From Pseudomonas sp. JM0905a (GTDB lineage: Bacteria > Pseudomonadota > Gammaproteobacteria > Pseudomonadales > Pseudomonadaceae), in NCBI RefSeq assembly GCF_014700075.1, contig NZ_JACXBU010000012.1:1-64000 (forward strand): a DNA stretch of 64,000 nt. The letters run 5' to 3'. The position numbers and the translations under genes are program-made. Positions 52,279 to 61,006 of the stretch are shown piece by piece. The notes beneath the pieces are model-generated. The model searched no databases. It was not told the origin of the DNA and worked only from the letters and a program-made list of their open reading frames with translations. The stretch's first letter is position 1. Each line of letters opens with the position of its first letter.

Positions 52279-53202
52279 CTAAGGCGGGCTGCCCCCCGGG
52301 CGGCCTGCCTCGTATGCGTGCTCGGCCATCCAGTGCCTCGCGATCTCTTCCCGCCGGCAAACCCACACTCCCTCATGCCGCTGCACATGGTCGAGGAACC
52401 GCGCCAGGGCCCTGGCGCGGGCGGGGTGGCCGCTGATCCTGCCGTGCAGGCCGATGCTCATCATCTTCGGTTGCCGTGCGCCCTCCAGCCAGAGGTGGTC
52501 GAAGGCATCCGTGAGCTGCTGGAAGAAGTCCTCTCCCGACGCGAAGCCGTGGGGCATCAGGTAGCGCGCATCGTTGTTGACCAGCGTGTAGGGAATCACC
52601 AGATGCGGCGGCGCGCCGGGGAGCCAGTAGGGCAGGTCGTCGTTGTAGGCATCCGAGCTGTAGAGGAAGCCGCCTTCCTCTCGCACCAGCCGGCGGGTGT
52701 TGGCGCTGACCCGGCCGGTGTACCAGCCCAGCGGGCGACGGCCGCAGATGCGCTCGATCAGTTCGATGGTCAGGCGGATGTGGCGCCGCTCCTCGTCTTC
52801 GGGAATTTCCCGGTAGTCCAGCCAGCGATAGCCGTGGCCGGCCACCTCATGGCCGCCGGCACGCAGGGCGTGGCCGATCTGCGGGACCAGTTCCAGGGCC
52901 CGCCCAACCGCGAAGGCGGTCAGCGGCAGGCCGCGTTCGGTGAAGAGGTCGAGAATGCGCCAGACGCCCGCGCGCGATCCGTATTCGTACAGGCCTTCCA
53001 CGCTCAGGTCGCGTTCGCCGATGCGTGCCGGCCGTCCCGGCAGTTCATGCAGGTAGGCCTCCGATTGGGCGTCGCCATTGAGCAAGCAGGATTCGGCGCC
53101 TTCCTCGACGTTCAGCACGAACTGCAGCGCCACCCGCGCATCGCCCGGCCAGCGTGGGTGGGGTGGCCTGCCGCCGTAGCCGGCGAGGTCGCGCTCGGCC
53201 AT
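52279..53202 (-). CDS. polysaccharide-deacetylase-fold protein, PuuE-like
   Basis: A 307-residue NodB-fold protein resembling the metal-independent allantoinase PuuE: the opening ARVALQFVLNVEEGAES, then EYGSRAGVWRILDLFTERGLPLTAFAVG, GHEVAGHGYRWLDY, RPLGWYTGRVS and MSIGLHGRISGHPARA. PuuE hydrolyses allantoin to allantoate in purine catabolism, but no other purine genes are nearby. It may be an amidohydrolase for another substrate. Its ATG overlaps the stop of the upstream GNAT gene (TGATG). Confidence 0.8.
   Translation of the reverse strand: MAERDLAGYGGRPPHPRWPGDARVALQFVLNVEEGAESCLLNGDAQSEAYLHELPGRPARIGERDLSVEGLYEYGSRAGVWRILDLFTERGLPLTAFAVGRALELVPQIGHALRAGGHEVAGHGYRWLDYREIPEDEERRHIRLTIELIERICGRRPLGWYTGRVSANTRRLVREEGGFLYSSDAYNDDLPYWLPGAPPHLVIPYTLVNNDARYLMPHGFASGEDFFQQLTDAFDHLWLEGARQPKMMSIGLHGRISGHPARARALARFLDHVQRHEGVWVCRREEIARHWMAEHAYEAGRPGGSPP
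52282..52311. terminator. hairpin between convergent yiaV-like and PuuE-like genes
   Basis: AGGCGGGCTGCCC and GGGCGGCCTGCCT form an imperfect 13-bp stem with a tiny loop. It overlaps the last codons of the leftward deacetylase gene and could stop transcripts from both sides; there is no T-run. Confidence 0.4.
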
Positions 53203-54068
53203 CAGCCGAGCTCGAAAGTGGTGACGCCGAAGACCCGCTCCTGGGCGATGGCGGGGAATGGGCCAAGGTACATCCGGGCGCAGCCGAAGACTTCGGTCAT
53301 GCCGTGGCGCTGCACCAAGGCCATGGCTTCGGGGTTGTTCTCCGGGGCGTCGAGATACAGCGGTCCGCCCGTGGCGAAACCGGACAGCTCCGCATAGAGG
53401 GCTTCGGCCACCTCGCCATCATCGGCGAACAGCGGTCCGATCTTGCAGCCGTTGAGGCAGCGCCTGACAACGCCGAATCCGGCAAGCCGGCCATTGCGAC
53501 GGCAACCGAGGGCCAGCGCGTCGGGCTGGTTGATCCAGCCCTGGAGGAAGTGCGGGCGCGGCGCGGGGAAGCAGGTGCGGTCGTAAGCCTGAACCTCGTC
53601 AAAGGCAAATTCGGCGAGGGGGCGGATCTCTTCGTCGGACGTCCATTCCGGCGGTTCGGCGACGTCCACCTGAAAGCGCAGGTTGCGGTGGGAAAACACG
53701 AAGCCGCCTTTGGCGTAGTAATCCTGCATGGCGAACACGCCGTCCATGCCGATGCTGGCGCCCGGTCGCAGGCGTGCCAGCAGGCGGTCGCGTCGGGCGT
53801 TCCAGAGGATGTCGCCGAGGCCCCGGCCGCGGAATTCCGGGCGGATGATGAAAAAGCCCATGAAGCCGAACTCGCCGCCATAGGAGGTGATCGCGCCGCC
53901 GCCGATCAACTGGCCGTCCAGGTCCGCTGCGATGTAAGCCTCCGAATCGGTGGCCCAGAACAGCTCGGCATCGTGCAGGCCCGGGTTCCAGCCTTCGCGC
54001 GCGGCCCAGTGGACCAGTTCGTCCAGCTCGGGGCGAAGCATGTTGCGGATCACCAGCGGGATGGACAT
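53202..54068 (-). CDS. GNAT-family acetyltransferase with C-terminal domain
   Basis: A 288-residue protein with two parts. Residues 1-140 are a GNAT N-acetyltransferase (FGFMGFFIIRPEFRGRGLGDILWNARRDRL, the acetyl-CoA loop being RGRGLG). The second half is the domain found in YitH-like acetyltransferases (FPAPRPHFLQGWINQPDALAL, GFGVVRRC, FGCARMYLGPFP). Acceptor unknown. It is translationally coupled to the PuuE-like gene, which suggests the two act on related amine or amide compounds. Confidence 0.85.
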   Translation of the reverse strand: MSIPLVIRNMLRPELDELVHWAAREGWNPGLHDAELFWATDSEAYIAADLDGQLIGGGAITSYGGEFGFMGFFIIRPEFRGRGLGDILWNARRDRLLARLRPGASIGMDGVFAMQDYYAKGGFVFSHRNLRFQVDVAEPPEWTSDEEIRPLAEFAFDEVQAYDRTCFPAPRPHFLQGWINQPDALALGCRRNGRLAGFGVVRRCLNGCKIGPLFADDGEVAEALYAELSGFATGGPLYLDAPENNPEAMALVQRHGMTEVFGCARMYLGPFPAIAQERVFGVTTFELG

Positions 54069-54146
54069 GGCGGAGCACTCCTGGGCCAGGGCGGACGCTT
54101 TGGGTATAGCGTCAACCGGGGAGGGCGGCCAGGCCGCCGGGCGGTG

Positions 54147-54548
54147 TCAGGCGTCGCGCAGGAGGTCGTGGGAGTCCAGAAGCCGCCAGGCGATTTCCGG
54201 GTGATTCTCCAGGCCGCGGCGGATGGCGGCCGGGATGGACTGGCGGGTCTTGCGGCAAAGACCCGGCAATTCGTCGATTTCGATGTCGATGCCACGCATG
54301 CTGCGCACTTCATTGAAGCCGGGGGCGATATGCAGGCGCACCCCGAGCTGCTCGAACATGCGCCGTTGCATGTGCTCCAGGTCAGCAAGGCTCTGGATGT
54401 TCTCCAGCCGCTCCAGCAGACGCTTCTCCTCCTGCCGGGTCAGGAGCAGGATGCGTACGTCGGCCCCGGGCTTTTCCAGCAGCTCGTCACGCCCGCAATT
54501 GCAGGCGCCGGGAGGGCAGGGTTGGCGGGTGGGGAGAGTGGGGGTCAT
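54147..54548 (-). CDS. conserved hypothetical protein with N-terminal Cys cluster
   Basis: A 133-residue soluble protein. The N-terminus has CPPGACNCGRDELL, three cysteines within 9 residues, which could bind a metal. The remainder is charged and helical (LLTRQEEKRLLERLENIQSLADLEHMQRRMFEQLG) with SIPAAIRRGLENHPEIAWRLLD at the end. I recognise no domain. Same strand as the GNAT gene, 78 bp upstream of it. Confidence 0.65.
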   Translation of the reverse strand: MTPTLPTRQPCPPGACNCGRDELLEKPGADVRILLLTRQEEKRLLERLENIQSLADLEHMQRRMFEQLGVRLHIAPGFNEVRSMRGIDIEIDELPGLCRKTRQSIPAAIRRGLENHPEIAWRLLDSHDLLRDA

Positions 54549-54603
54549 GGCTTCCGATCATAGTCAGCCGATTGCCGGGGTGCCAACGACACCCCGACCG
54601 GGT

Positions 54604-55401
54604 TCATCGCAGCAGTTCCGCCACAGCCTGAAGCACCACTTCCGGCTTTTCGCGATGGGGAACGTGACCGCATTCATCTATGAGCAGAACCTGCGACGGA
54701 CCGTCGGTCAAACGCGCGATCTGTTGCGGGTGCAGGTCGGAACCGAACTCGTCCTGGTCGCCGTGGATGGCCAGCACGGGGCAGTCCAGCCGTTCTATTC
54801 CGGCTTCCAGGCTCCAGTCGGCGAAGGCGGGGGAGAGCCAGGTTTCGGTCCAGGCGTCGAGTACCCATTGGGCTTTGTCGCCGTGATACCTGGCGAGCCG
54901 GTCCAACTGGCCGTCCTGCTGGAAGCCCAGCTTGGCTTCACGGATGCCTTGCAGCGTGCGGTCTTCGACGAAGGCCTGGGCTGATTCGGTGATCAGCGCC
55001 AGGCAGTGCTCGCGGTGGCGCGCCGCGCAATGGGTGGCCATGCCGCCGCCGACGCTGTGGCCGAAGGCGATGAATTGGTCGATGCCCAGGCGGTCTTTCA
55101 TCGTGGCGAAATCGTACTCGGCCTCATCGCCGACAAAGCCGACCGACAGTTCACCGGGGTGCGCATCCGAGCGGCCGAAGCCGAGGCGGTCATAGGCCAC
55201 CACCGTCTTGCCGGTGATCGCGGCCAGCTTGGCGGGAAACTCGCGCCACAGTTCCACGCAACCCAGGGAGTCATGAAAGAGGATGATGGGCGCCTCGTCG
55301 AACGACGGGCTGAGATGGGCAGGGCTCCAGATGCGGACGAACAGCCGGCCATGGAGGCTGTCGATCCGCAGGTCCTGTGTGTGGTGGCTGGGGCTAGGCA
55401 C
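54604..55401 (-). CDS. alpha/beta-fold hydrolase
   Basis: A 265-residue alpha/beta hydrolase. It shows the oxyanion segment LFHDSLGCVELWREFP, the nucleophile elbow GHSVGG, an acid in AIHGDQDEFG and the final His in ECGHVPHREKPE. Substrate unknown. No ATG exists near the expected start; a GTG at 55401 preceded by CTGGAG gives MPSPSHHTQDL and a normal length. A much longer open frame upstream runs through the divergent isochorismatase gene and is an artefact. Confidence 0.83.
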   Translation of the reverse strand: MPSPSHHTQDLRIDSLHGRLFVRIWSPAHLSPSFDEAPIILFHDSLGCVELWREFPAKLAAITGKTVVAYDRLGFGRSDAHPGELSVGFVGDEAEYDFATMKDRLGIDQFIAFGHSVGGGMATHCAARHREHCLALITESAQAFVEDRTLQGIREAKLGFQQDGQLDRLARYHGDKAQWVLDAWTETWLSPAFADWSLEAGIERLDCPVLAIHGDQDEFGSDLHPQQIARLTDGPSQVLLIDECGHVPHREKPEVVLQAVAELLR

Positions 55402-55533
55402 GGCGTGCTCCAGATTGGGAAATGCTGCCAAGGCTGCCAGAAAATGCCGCGTTCGTAACGATGCAGAGTGCGCTGGCGTCGGCGGGTGAGCCGTCTTAAT
55501 CTCCCTGCTTTTCCTCCCCAGGGATGATTCGCC

Positions 55534-56073
55534 ATGAGCACCGCACTTCTGATCATCGACGTTCAGCGCGCCCTCAGCGTTGGCCAGTATGCCGCGTTCG
55601 AAATCGACCGGGTGATCGCCACCATCAACGGCCTCAGCGCCAGGGCGCGGGCCGCCGGCATTCCGGTCGTGCTGATTCAGCATGAAGAGCCCAGCGGCGA
55701 GTTCGAGTACGACACCGAGAGCTGGCAGTTGGCGGATGACCTGGCCGTTGCCGAGAGCGACATCCGGGTTCGCAAGACCACGCCGGATTCCTTCCACCGC
55801 ACCAACCTGCAGGATGTGCTGCAGTCGCGCGATATCCAGCGCCTGATCGTCTGCGGCTTGCAGACTGACTACTGCGTCGATACCACGGTGCGCCGCGCAC
55901 TGGCGCTGGGCTACCAGGTGGTGCTGCCGGAGGATGCGCACTCGACGCTGGACAACGCCGCTATCTCCGCGCCGCAGATCATCGCCCACCACAATGCGGT
56001 GCTCGGCAGCATGTCCAGCTTCGGGGTGCGGGCGCGGGTGGTGCCGGCGGCGGCTGTCAGCATCGAGGGCTGA
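55534..56073 (+). CDS. isochorismatase-like cysteine hydrolase
   Basis: A 179-residue hydrolase of the isochorismatase/nicotinamidase superfamily. The catalytic Asp is in LLIIDVQRA, the Lys in RVRKTTPDSF, and the nucleophilic Cys in GLQTDYCVDTTVRRAL. Members hydrolyse amides, ureas or isochorismate; substrate not predicted. It is divergent from the alpha/beta hydrolase gene with 132 bp between starts. Confidence 0.88.
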   Translation: MSTALLIIDVQRALSVGQYAAFEIDRVIATINGLSARARAAGIPVVLIQHEEPSGEFEYDTESWQLADDLAVAESDIRVRKTTPDSFHRTNLQDVLQSRDIQRLIVCGLQTDYCVDTTVRRALALGYQVVLPEDAHSTLDNAAISAPQIIAHHNAVLGSMSSFGVRARVVPAAAVSIEG

Positions 56074-56113
56074 AGTCGTCCGGGAGATGACTGGCGTTAG
56101 CTGAAGGATGGTG

Positions 56114-56136
56114 ACTGCCCTCCGGCGGAGGGCAGT
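56114..56136. terminator. hairpin between convergent genes
   Basis: ACTGCCCTCC (56114-56123) and GGAGGGCAGT (56127-56136) form a perfect 10-bp stem with a 3-nt loop, between the isochorismatase-like stop and the DUF3313 stop. No long T-run on either side. Confidence 0.5.
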
Positions 56137-56158
56137 GGTTGCGATGGTGGGGGAGGGG

Positions 56159-56830
56159 TCAGCGCTTGTTCTTGATCTGCTCGTAGCTGAGGCGCATGTC
56201 CTTCGCCCAGCCGTCGATCACCGGCTTGATGTTCTGGACGGTCAGCGCGGTTTCCTTGTTCTCCAGGGAGGTGCCGGTGCCCTTGCGCACCACCTCTGCC
56301 ACAACCTTGGAGTTGCCGCCGTCGAGCACCATGGCTTCGGTGGCGATCTGTACTTCCTGATCCCGTGTGCCAATGGCCGTGGTGGTGGCGGCGACCACCA
56401 GGGCGATGGGAATTACCTCGTAGGGCTTGAGGCCCTCGGTCGACGCGGACACGGCGGTAATCGCCGGACGCAGGACCAGGCTGTCTGCCGTCGGGGAGTC
56501 GGTGACTTTGACTACCGAGCCCATCTCGCGGCGAAGTGCGGTGTCGTAGTAGCGGGTGATCTCATCGAGGGTGGCCTGGGAGATCTGCTGGCTCGGATGG
56601 GGCTTGGGGTGGAACTGGCTGGGCTCGATATACAGGCTGTTGTAACGCGACAGGTCCAGGGCTGGATCGACCCAGCGCGCCACCTTGGCGCCGCTGGCGG
56701 TTTCTTGTTCCTGGAGGACGCTGTAGTTCGGAAGGAATCCCGAATAGTGGCTGGGTTCGACCATGGTGCTGGAGCAGCCGCCAAGGGTCAGGATTGCGCT
56801 GAACGATACGACGAGAGGGTTGAGTCGCAT
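56159..56830 (-). CDS. DUF3313 lipoprotein
   Basis: A 223-residue lipoprotein: signal MRLNPLVVSFSAILTLGGC with the acylated Cys at residue 19. The mature part fits DUF3313 (YSGFLPNYSVLQEQE, RYNSLYIEPSQFHP, LVLRPAITAVSASTEGLKPYEVIPIALVVAATTTAIGTRDQEVQIATEA). Function unknown; such proteins are anchored in the envelope. The 5' region is followed by the promoter area of the second sigma gene. Confidence 0.82.
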   Translation of the reverse strand: MRLNPLVVSFSAILTLGGCSSTMVEPSHYSGFLPNYSVLQEQETASGAKVARWVDPALDLSRYNSLYIEPSQFHPKPHPSQQISQATLDEITRYYDTALRREMGSVVKVTDSPTADSLVLRPAITAVSASTEGLKPYEVIPIALVVAATTTAIGTRDQEVQIATEAMVLDGGNSKVVAEVVRKGTGTSLENKETALTVQNIKPVIDGWAKDMRLSYEQIKNKR

Positions 56831-57028
56831 GATTTCGCCTTACCAAAAATGGCTTGTATGGGGGAGCTTCCGGGGGAGTGCCTACTGCTATCTGTCTCGC
56901 CCCTTTCCGGGCGGAGGGCGGTGACAGCAGAAGCGTAGTTGGTCGCAAGGTGGATGCCAGTGCAATTTGCAATGGAGAGGGTGCGATTCGCGGAACTCAC
57001 AGTGGCAGTTGGCGAGCGATGTGCAAGT

Positions 57029-57047
57029 AATTAGAATCACTCGCATT
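57029..57047 (+). promoter_or_regulatory. Fur box upstream of the second sigma gene
   Basis: AATTAGAATCACTCGCATT agrees with the 19-bp Pseudomonas Fur consensus at about 15 positions by eye. It ends 26 bp before the sigma gene start. Confidence 0.65.
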
Positions 57048-57073
57048 TGATTCAACTTCCAGTGTGTCCCTTA

Positions 57074-57589
57074 ATGGATAATGCAGCCGTGGCCTCCGAG
57101 GTCTCCCTCGGCAACCTCTATCGCGACCACAGCAGTTGGCTGGAAGGATGGCTCCGCCGCCGCCTCGGCGATGCCTGGGATGCGGCGGACCTGACGCAGG
57201 ACACTTTCATCCGGGTGCTCGCCGCCCACCAGGCGAGAACCCTGCCCAACCTGCGAGAACCGCGTGCCTACCTGCTTACCGTGGGGCGCCGCCTGCTGGT
57301 GAACCACCACAAGCGCCGCAGCCTGGAACGCGCCTATCTGGAAGCCCTGGCGAACCTGCCGGAAGCGCTGGTGCCGTCCCCGGAGCAGCGCTGGATATTG
57401 CTGGAGACGCTGCACGCCCTGGATGAGCTGCTCGACGGCCTGCCACCGGCGGTGCGCCGCGCCTTCCTCTGGGCGCAACTCGACGGGCTCGACTACGCCG
57501 CCATCGCCCTGCGCCTGGATGTGTCCGAGCGCACCGTCAAACGCTACATGGCCAAGGCGTACGAGCATTGCCTGCTGGTGGACCTGTGA
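57074..57589 (+). CDS. ECF sigma factor, FecI type (second module)
   Basis: A 171-residue FecI-like sigma factor: region 2 LYRDHSSWLEGWLRRRLGDAWDAADLTQDTFIRVLAA with AYLLTVGRRLLVNHHKRR, and region 4 AFLWAQLDGLDYAAIALRLDVSERTVKRYMAKAYEHC. Start MDNAAVASEV at 57074; a frame from a TTG at 57047 overlaps the Fur box and is unlikely. Iron-repressed and dedicated to the linked receptor gene by analogy with other FecI proteins. Confidence 0.92.
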   Translation: MDNAAVASEVSLGNLYRDHSSWLEGWLRRRLGDAWDAADLTQDTFIRVLAAHQARTLPNLREPRAYLLTVGRRLLVNHHKRRSLERAYLEALANLPEALVPSPEQRWILLETLHALDELLDGLPPAVRRAFLWAQLDGLDYAAIALRLDVSERTVKRYMAKAYEHCLLVDL

Positions 57590-58533
57590 GCGGCCAGCCT
57601 TCCGCCCAGCAGCGGCAGATTGCCCGCGAAGCGGCGCGCTGGCTGACGCTGCAGGAATCCGGCGAATTTCGTGACCAGCACCACGCCGAGTTGCAGCGTT
57701 GGCGCGAACGCAGCAGCGCCCATGAAGCCGCGTGGCAGAAGGCCGATGCCCTGCGCCAGCGCTTCGCCCGGCTGCCCGGGACGTTGGCGCTGGCCAGCCT
57801 CGATCGGCCCGACCTCGGGCGCCGTCGTGCACTCAAGCAGGCATTGGCCCTCGGCGCCCTGGCGCCGGTGGCCTGGCTCGGTTATCGCCAGCTGCCAATG
57901 GCTGCCTGGCGCGCCGACCTGCACACGGCCACGGGCGAGCGGCGCAGCTTCGACTTGCCGGACGGCAGCCGGCTGCAACTCAACACCGCCAGCGCCGTGG
58001 ACCTGGACTTTGCCGACGGGCGACGCGAGCTGCGGCTGGTGCAAGGCGAAATTGCCGTGGATACCTCCGGCGGCCTGACGGTGCGTACCGGACAGGGAGT
58101 GATGTTGGCTTCCCGCGCATCCTTCTGCGTCCGCCAGTACCCGGGTGGTTGCCTGGTGTCGGTGATGGCCGGCGAGGTGCAGCTGCAGCCGCGCAACGGC
58201 GCGCCGGTGGTTCTGCAACAGGGCGAGCGTGCCGGGCTGAGCGCCGAGGGTACGACCCGTGCCGAGCGTTTCGATCCGCAGTTGCCCAGCTGGCAGCAGG
58301 GCCTGCTGGTGGTGGACAACCAGCCCCTGGGCGCCTTCCTGCGTGAGCTGGGCCGCTACCGGCCCGGCCTGCTGCGCTGGGACCCGGCACTGGAACGCGT
58401 GGCGGTGACCGGCACCTTCCGCCTCGATGACACCGACAAGGTGCTGGCGCTGATTGCCGCCAGCCTGCCGGTGGAGGTGCATTACCGCACGCGTTACTGG
58501 GCTTCCCTGGTGCCCCGCGAAAAACTTGGCTGA
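57586..58533 (+). CDS. FecR-type sigma regulator (second module)
   Basis: A 315-residue FecR protein starting at GTG 57586, which overlaps the sigma stop (GTGA). It has the DUF4880 start (IAREAARWLTLQESGEF, RWRERSSAHEAAWQKADAL), a weak membrane segment (ALKQALALGALAPVAWLGY) and the FecR domain (SFDLPDGSRLQLNTASAVDLDF, RELRLVQGEIAVDTSG). The C-terminal STN-like tail (LGAFLRELGRYRPGLLRWDPAL) is the receptor-contact region. Partners flank it in normal order. Confidence 0.9.
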   Translation: MSGQPSAQQRQIAREAARWLTLQESGEFRDQHHAELQRWRERSSAHEAAWQKADALRQRFARLPGTLALASLDRPDLGRRRALKQALALGALAPVAWLGYRQLPMAAWRADLHTATGERRSFDLPDGSRLQLNTASAVDLDFADGRRELRLVQGEIAVDTSGGLTVRTGQGVMLASRASFCVRQYPGGCLVSVMAGEVQLQPRNGAPVVLQQGERAGLSAEGTTRAERFDPQLPSWQQGLLVVDNQPLGAFLRELGRYRPGLLRWDPALERVAVTGTFRLDDTDKVLALIAASLPVEVHYRTRYWASLVPREKLG

Positions 58534-58597
58534 AGGCTGTCCCCTTTTTCCCGCTCGCTTGTCATCACCGGCAACAGAACGAAAAAGAGAGCCTTCG

Positions 58598-60994
58598 ATG
58601 TCCTTCCCCTTTGCAATTCGCCCGCTGACCACACAGCTTTTGCGGGCCGGTTTCCTGATCGCCCTGGGCCTGCCGGGCCTGTCGCTTGCCGATGACGGCG
58701 AACGTCGCAGCTACCGAGTGCCGGCCGGTAGCCTGAGTACGGCGCTGACCCGGTTCGCCGGCCAGGCCGGCGTCAGCCTTTCCGTCGATCCCTCCCTGGT
58801 CAATGGGCTCAGCAGCCCGGGCCTGCAGGGCGAATATGGCGTGGAGGAGGGCTTTGGCGCCTTGCTGCGCGGATCGGGCCTGATGCTGGTGCCGGCGGGG
58901 ACGGGCAGCTACATCCTGCAACCCGTACCGCGCCAGGATGGCGCGGTGCAGGAACTGCCCAGCACCGCCATCATCGGTCAGCACGACGGCGCGGCGGGCG
59001 ATGCCTACGCCGGCGGGCAGGTTTCCCGTCGTGGCAGCCTGGGCATGCTGGGTGAGCGGGACTATATGGAAACGCCCTTCAATATCACCTCCTACACCAG
59101 TGAGGTGGTGCAGGACCAGCAGGCCAGGACCCTGGCCGACGTGGTGGCCAATGACCCGTCGGTACGCACCACCAACCCGTCCGCCGGGCGCTTCGAACAG
59201 TTCTCGGTGCGCGGCTTCAGCCTCTACAACAGCGACGTGGCATTCGGTGGCCTCTACGGCGTGTTGCCGACCTATTCCATCGACATGGAAATGGTCGAGC
59301 GGGTGGACATCCTCAAGGGGCCGAGCGCATTGCTCGGCGGCCTTGCACCCAACGGCAGCGTGGGCGGCGGCATCAATATCGAACCCAAGCGCGCGGACGA
59401 TGAGCCGACCACCGAGTTCACCGCCATGCACGCGTCGTCCGGACAGCTGGGCGGCCATGTGGACATCGGCCGGCGCTTTGGCGAAGGGCAGCGCCTCGGC
59501 CTGCGCTTCAACGGCGTGCGCCAGTCCGGCGATACCGAATGGGACCACCAGAGCGTGGAACGCGAAGCCTCGGTACTGGGCTTCGATGTGCGCGGCGAGC
59601 GGGCGCGCATGTCCTTCGACATCGGCCATCAGGAGCGTGACGTGGATGGCCCGATGGAGCGGGTCGGCCTGGCGGCGAACGTGGAAGTGCCCGACGCCGA
59701 GGACATCCACAACAACTTCGCCCAACCCTGGACCTTCTCCAGGGCCAAGGACACCTTCGGCGCCGTGCGCGGCGAGTACGACCTGAACGAGTCCTGGATG
59801 GTTTACGCAGCGGCCGGTGCGCGCAATGGCGACTACGACTTCCTTCGCCACGCGGTGCAGGTGGTCAACGCGGCGGGGCGCTTCACCGTCAGCCCGCGCA
59901 CCTTCCAGCGTGAAGAGGATGTGCTCACCACCACTGTCGGCGCGCGCAGCTGGTTCTCCACCGGTTCGGTGGGCCACACCCTGAACCTCAGCCTGAACCG
60001 CTTCGACATGACCTTCGACAACAGCGGTGCGCGCTTCGCCAACGGTGTCAGCAACCTGTTCGATCCGGTGACGCTGCCGGTGCCCGGCCCGCCCCTTGCC
60101 CTGGACAACCCCACCCACACCGAGACTGTGCTTTCCAGCCTGGCCCTCGCCGACACCCTCGGTTTCGCCGATGACCGCGTGCTGCTGACCCTGGGGGCGC
60201 GGCTGCAGCGGGTGGAGGTGGACAGCTCGGAACCGGGCGAGCCGGACCAGCGCTACGACGAGCGCGCCACCTCGCCGGCCATGGGCCTGGTGTGGCGCAC
60301 CAGCGAGGCGCTGTCGCTCTACTTCAACTACATGGAAGGCCTGACCCAGGGGCAGGTGGCACCGGAGACCGCGAACAACGCCGGCGAGGTGTTCGCGCCG
60401 TTCAGGAGCAAGCAGGTGGAGGTAGGGGCCAAGTACGACTTCGGGCGCTTCAGCACCACCCTCAGCCTGTTCCGCATCGACAAGCCGTCCTACTTCACCG
60501 ACAGCGCCGGCAACCTGCGGGACGACGGCGAGCAGCGCAACCAGGGCCTGGAGCTGAACCTGTTCGGCGAGCCGCTGGACGGCATCCGGTTGCTCGGTGG
60601 CGCCATGCTGCTGGATGCCGAGTTGGCGAAAACCGCCAATGGAAGCAATGACGGCAATCGCGCCATCGGCGCCCCCATCGTCAACGCCAACCTCGGTGTG
60701 GAATGGGATCTGCCGCAGGTGCGCGGGCTGACCCTGACCGCGCGGACCATCCACACCGGTTCCCAGTACCTGGATGCCGCCAACCGCCAGAAGATCGATG
60801 CCTGGCAGCGCTATGACCTGGGCGCGCGCTACGCCTTCGAACTGGGTGGTACGGACGTCACCCTGCGCGCCAGTGTGGAGAACGTGCTGGACAAGACCTA
60901 CTGGGCGTCGGCGAACGTGCCCGATGGCACCGCCAGCGGCCTGACCCTCTCCACGCCTCGTACCTGGCTGCTCTCGGCCACCCTGGGGTTCTGA
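58598..60994 (+). CDS. TonB-dependent siderophore receptor with STN domain
   Basis: A 798-residue outer-membrane transducer. It has a signal peptide (ending LSLA), an STN domain (SYRVPAGSLSTALTRFAGQAGVSLS), a plug (RTLADVVANDPSVRTT, RFEQFSVRGFSLYNSD, MVERVDILKGPSALLGG) and a barrel ending in LLSATLGF. The plug is of the FhuA/FpvA siderophore type, unlike the FecA-like receptor at 28296, so the ligand is probably a hydroxamate or mixed xenosiderophore. The ligand cannot be fixed from sequence. GAAAAAGAGAG precedes the start at 58598. Confidence 0.9.
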   Translation: MSFPFAIRPLTTQLLRAGFLIALGLPGLSLADDGERRSYRVPAGSLSTALTRFAGQAGVSLSVDPSLVNGLSSPGLQGEYGVEEGFGALLRGSGLMLVPAGTGSYILQPVPRQDGAVQELPSTAIIGQHDGAAGDAYAGGQVSRRGSLGMLGERDYMETPFNITSYTSEVVQDQQARTLADVVANDPSVRTTNPSAGRFEQFSVRGFSLYNSDVAFGGLYGVLPTYSIDMEMVERVDILKGPSALLGGLAPNGSVGGGINIEPKRADDEPTTEFTAMHASSGQLGGHVDIGRRFGEGQRLGLRFNGVRQSGDTEWDHQSVEREASVLGFDVRGERARMSFDIGHQERDVDGPMERVGLAANVEVPDAEDIHNNFAQPWTFSRAKDTFGAVRGEYDLNESWMVYAAAGARNGDYDFLRHAVQVVNAAGRFTVSPRTFQREEDVLTTTVGARSWFSTGSVGHTLNLSLNRFDMTFDNSGARFANGVSNLFDPVTLPVPGPPLALDNPTHTETVLSSLALADTLGFADDRVLLTLGARLQRVEVDSSEPGEPDQRYDERATSPAMGLVWRTSEALSLYFNYMEGLTQGQVAPETANNAGEVFAPFRSKQVEVGAKYDFGRFSTTLSLFRIDKPSYFTDSAGNLRDDGEQRNQGLELNLFGEPLDGIRLLGGAMLLDAELAKTANGSNDGNRAIGAPIVNANLGVEWDLPQVRGLTLTARTIHTGSQYLDAANRQKIDAWQRYDLGARYAFELGGTDVTLRASVENVLDKTYWASANVPDGTASGLTLSTPRTWLLSATLGF

Positions 60995-61006
60995 GGCCCA
61001 GGGTAG

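Noticed and set aside
54604..55992. One long minus-strand gene of 462 codons covering the hydrolase and the divergent isochorismatase
   Set aside because: Hydrolase homology begins only near 55390. The upstream part lies opposite a real gene and has no signal of its own, so a GTG start at 55401 is used.
58565..60754. A 729-codon minus-strand frame opposite the second TonB receptor
   Set aside because: Shadow frame with no domain; the receptor is unambiguous.
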